The position numbers and the translations under genes are program-made. The notes below the pieces were generated by a model. The model saw only the letters and a list, made by a program, of their open reading frames with translations. It searched no databases and was not told the DNA's origin. 64,000 nt of DNA from Novipirellula artificiosorum (GTDB taxonomy: Bacteria > Planctomycetota > Planctomycetia > Pirellulales > Pirellulaceae), in the NCBI RefSeq assembly GCF_007860135.1, contig NZ_SJPV01000006.1:442127-506126 (forward strand), read 5' to 3'. Each line of letters starts with the position of its first letter. The stretch's first letter is position 1. This document shows, piece by piece, positions 62,115 through 64,000 of this stretch.

Positions 62115-63581
62115 ATGTCCCGTTCCAAATTCGCGGTGAATCGCCGTCAAGTTCTCGCCGCTGGCCTCGCCACGGGTTTGACCACCGCCGTTGCCCCGCG
62201 CGGGCTATGGGCCGCTAACGCCAACAGCGAAATCAACGTCGGCTTTATCAGTTGTGGTGGGCGTGCCATGCAATTGATCAGCAAATTCACACAAGTCGAA
62301 GGCGTCAACATCGCTGGCCTTTGCGATCCCGATGAAAAACGCTTGGACGCGGCCAAAGAACAGTTCCCGAAAGCTACGGGATGGACCGACTTACGAGATC
62401 TGATCAACAGTGACTCGATCGATGTCGTGGTGGTCGCGACCTGCAATCATTGGCACTGTTTGGCCGCGATCATGGCCATGGAAGCGGGCAAAGACGTTTA
62501 TGTCGAAAAGCCATTGTCGCACAGCCAATGGGAAGGAGTCCAAACGGTCGCAGCCTCACGCAAATACGATCGGATTTGTCAGATCGGAACCCAGCAACGG
62601 TCCGATCCGATGCAGGCGGAGATCAAGGATTTTCTTCACAAACAAAAAGCGATTGGCGAGATCACGTCCGCGCGAGTCAATCGGTACGGCATTCGTCCGT
62701 CGATTGGCAAACGCAGCACGCCATTGGAAATCGAAAAGAACGTTGCCTACGATCTGTGGCTCGGCCCTGCTCAAGATGAACCGATCTACCGTGAAAAGCT
62801 GCATTACGACTGGCATTGGGACTTTAACACCGGCAGCGGCGAAATGGGCAACTGGGGCGTCCACGTCCTGGATGACCTTCGCAACAACGTTTTTCAAGAT
62901 TCCGTGGCACTGCCAAAGCGGATCTTTGGTGGTGGCGGGCGGGTCGGATTGAACGATGCGGGCAACACGCCGAACGTTCATTTTACCTACTTTGATACCG
63001 GATCGATCCCCGTCGTCATCGGTTTGTCGGGCTTGCCTTCCGAAAAGGGCGGCAAAAGCAGCCCCAAGCATCCAGGTCCTGGCAGCGGATACATCGCCTA
63101 TTGCGAAGGTGGACGTTTGGAAGGCCAACGAGGTGGTGCGTCCGCCTATGACAACGATGGCAAAAAGATCAAGGTCTTCAAAGGGGATTCGGGCGAAGGC
63201 AAACTCGCGGAGTCCCACCAAGCCAACTTCATTCGCGCGGTTCGCGAACATGACCGGTCGATCCAGAATGCTGAAATCAAGATCGGCAACGATTCGACCG
63301 GCTGGTGTAACTTGGCCAACATCGCTTACCGATCGGGTTCGCCTTTGACTGCTGCCGATGCCAACGGGCTGAAGCAACCTCAGTGGCAATCGTTGTTGGG
63401 AGAGATGCGGGCTCATTTGGCTGCCAACGACATCAAAATGGTGGATGGCGAGATCAAGCTCAGCCCGATGTTGGAGCTGGATCCCGAAACGGAACGTTTT
63501 GTCGGTGAGCATGCCGAAGCTGGCAACGCACTGCTGAAACGCCAGTACCGTTCGGGTTACGAAGTGCCGCAAATCGTTTGA
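62115..63581 (+). CDS. Gfo/Idh/MocA-family oxidoreductase, Tat-exported (second copy)
   Basis: 488 residues from the ATG at 62115; the in-frame stretch upstream lacks signal-peptide character. The signal NRRQVLAAGLATGLTTAVAP is twin-arginine. The Rossmann motif is INVGFISCGGRAMQLISKF and the EKP motif is DVYVEKPLSHSQWEG. The central segment LHYDWHWDFNTGSGEMGNWG, then VHVLDDLRNNVF, is characteristic of a planctomycete-rich subgroup. The C-terminus contains QANFIRAVREHDRSIQNAEI and GWCNLANIAYR. It is not a close paralogue of the copy at 3.2-4.6 kb. A sugar-derivative substrate is likely, but its identity is open. Confidence 0.9.
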   Translation: MSRSKFAVNRRQVLAAGLATGLTTAVAPRGLWAANANSEINVGFISCGGRAMQLISKFTQVEGVNIAGLCDPDEKRLDAAKEQFPKATGWTDLRDLINSDSIDVVVVATCNHWHCLAAIMAMEAGKDVYVEKPLSHSQWEGVQTVAASRKYDRICQIGTQQRSDPMQAEIKDFLHKQKAIGEITSARVNRYGIRPSIGKRSTPLEIEKNVAYDLWLGPAQDEPIYREKLHYDWHWDFNTGSGEMGNWGVHVLDDLRNNVFQDSVALPKRIFGGGGRVGLNDAGNTPNVHFTYFDTGSIPVVIGLSGLPSEKGGKSSPKHPGPGSGYIAYCEGGRLEGQRGGASAYDNDGKKIKVFKGDSGEGKLAESHQANFIRAVREHDRSIQNAEIKIGNDSTGWCNLANIAYRSGSPLTAADANGLKQPQWQSLLGEMRAHLAANDIKMVDGEIKLSPMLELDPETERFVGEHAEAGNALLKRQYRSGYEVPQIV

Positions 63582-64000
63582 TTTTTGCACGAGCCGCGTC
63601 ACGTCCAAGGCGACGAAACTCTCGAACACCGGTGGAAACACCGGTGGGCTCTGCGACGCCCTTTCGGGGTCGCTGTCTGGACGCGGCGGCGTTTCCCCGG
63701 GTCCGCTTGCAGCGACCCGGGGCTGCCATCTTTGATGCCGTTGGCATCATCAATAAAATCGACGTCCCCAGCGGAAGGGGGCGAGCGAAGCGAGGGGGGC
63801 AGCAACCGAAGACCCTCTTCCAGCGTTCAAACGCCGACCTCTCGCAAAGGGCTCGTTGTACCACATAAGTTAGACGCTTGAAAAATTTTTTGCACCTGGC
63901 CCAAAAGCGTTCCATGCGTTGGACAGGTCGTAGGATCTCTGGATTCCAACCCAAAGCGTTTGCGTCCCAGGATCGTTCTTTGGTCGATCGATGAAGCCGC
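63582..64000. other. Gene-free end of window with hairpin and repeat
   Basis: No coding frame is seen. CCGGGTC (63697-63703) pairs with GACCCGG (63714-63720), a short hairpin that may end transcription of the oxidoreductase gene. A dispersed CCTCTCCC-type repeat covers 63808-63866. The sequence after that is unassigned and the window ends. Confidence 0.45.
63808..63866. repeat. Dispersed CCTCTCCC repeat, copy 3
   Basis: ACCCTCTTCCAGCGTTCAAA followed by CGCCGACCTCTCGCAAAGGG and CTCGTTGTACC. It shares its first half with copy 1 (40631) and its end (GGGCTCGTTGTACC) with the fragment near 39850-39870. Confidence 0.6.

Noticed and set aside
62556..63641. 361-residue minus-strand frame
   Set aside because: It is antisense to the second Gfo/Idh/MocA gene; no motif supports it.

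Overview
The window is about 64 kb of chromosome from what looks like a planctomycete of the Pirellulaceae / Rhodopirellula type. This is an inference from gene content, not a database match. Pointers are two Tat-exported Gfo/Idh/MocA oxidoreductases, a double DUF1080 protein, a DUF1559 pilin-like protein with a small lipoprotein before it, a giant SdrD-B repeat protein with an N-terminal RRLLAAD-type motif, TolC-like and M50/HlyD fusion proteins, many Ser/Thr kinases, the futalosine menaquinone genes mqnA/mqnC and a dihydropteroate-synthase-like gene of the tetrahydromethanopterin type. There is no rRNA, integrase, transposase or CRISPR array. One tRNA gene (Lys, CTT) is present.

Layout. 1-3.1 kb: export genes on the + strand, an HlyD adaptor cut by the window edge and an M50 protease/HlyD fusion. 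3.2-8 kb (-): an oxidoreductase, then a histidine kinase and a REC-GGDEF-EAL regulator that overlap by ATGA. 8.4-18.2 kb: a TolC protein, a DUF1080 protein, trpD, a nucleoside hydrolase, an epimerase, a lipoprotein, an HTH-EIIA protein with an orphan partner, and a cysteine-rich repeat protein with a clear terminator. 18.7-31 kb: a glycoside hydrolase, a four-helix copper-binding protein, a coiled-coil membrane protein, a 953-residue TolC-like lipoprotein followed by a kinase-like orphan, a GYF protein followed in frame by a DUF4129 membrane protein, and an LpxH-like phosphoesterase with pgi. 32.3-39.8 kb: a signalling block made of an FHA-EAL protein, a wHTH-AAA+ ATPase, a 1118-residue kinase fused to a tubulin-like GTPase domain, and a GspE-like ATPase. 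40.8-47.8 kb: rluA-like/mqnA/mqnC, the DHPS-like gene, DUF4184 and pabB. 47.9-64 kb: the tRNA, repeat-rich spacers, lipoprotein plus DUF1559, a HEAT-like and a thioredoxin-like lipoprotein pair, a WD40 protein, the 1936-residue SdrD-B/FG-GAP protein, a small kinase and a second oxidoreductase.

The most notable content is the kinase-tubulin fusion beside a wHTH-AAA+ ATPase and a divergent FHA-EAL protein, which could form a phosphorylation- and nucleotide-controlled module. In the SdrD-B protein one cysteine pair is either wholly present or wholly absent in each of the eleven repeats. Short tandem repeats (16, 17, 20 and 22 bp) and stem-loop repeats fill several intergenic spaces. Apart from the repeat-rich spacers, gene starts and ends are tight, with several 4-bp overlaps and tail-to-tail stops.
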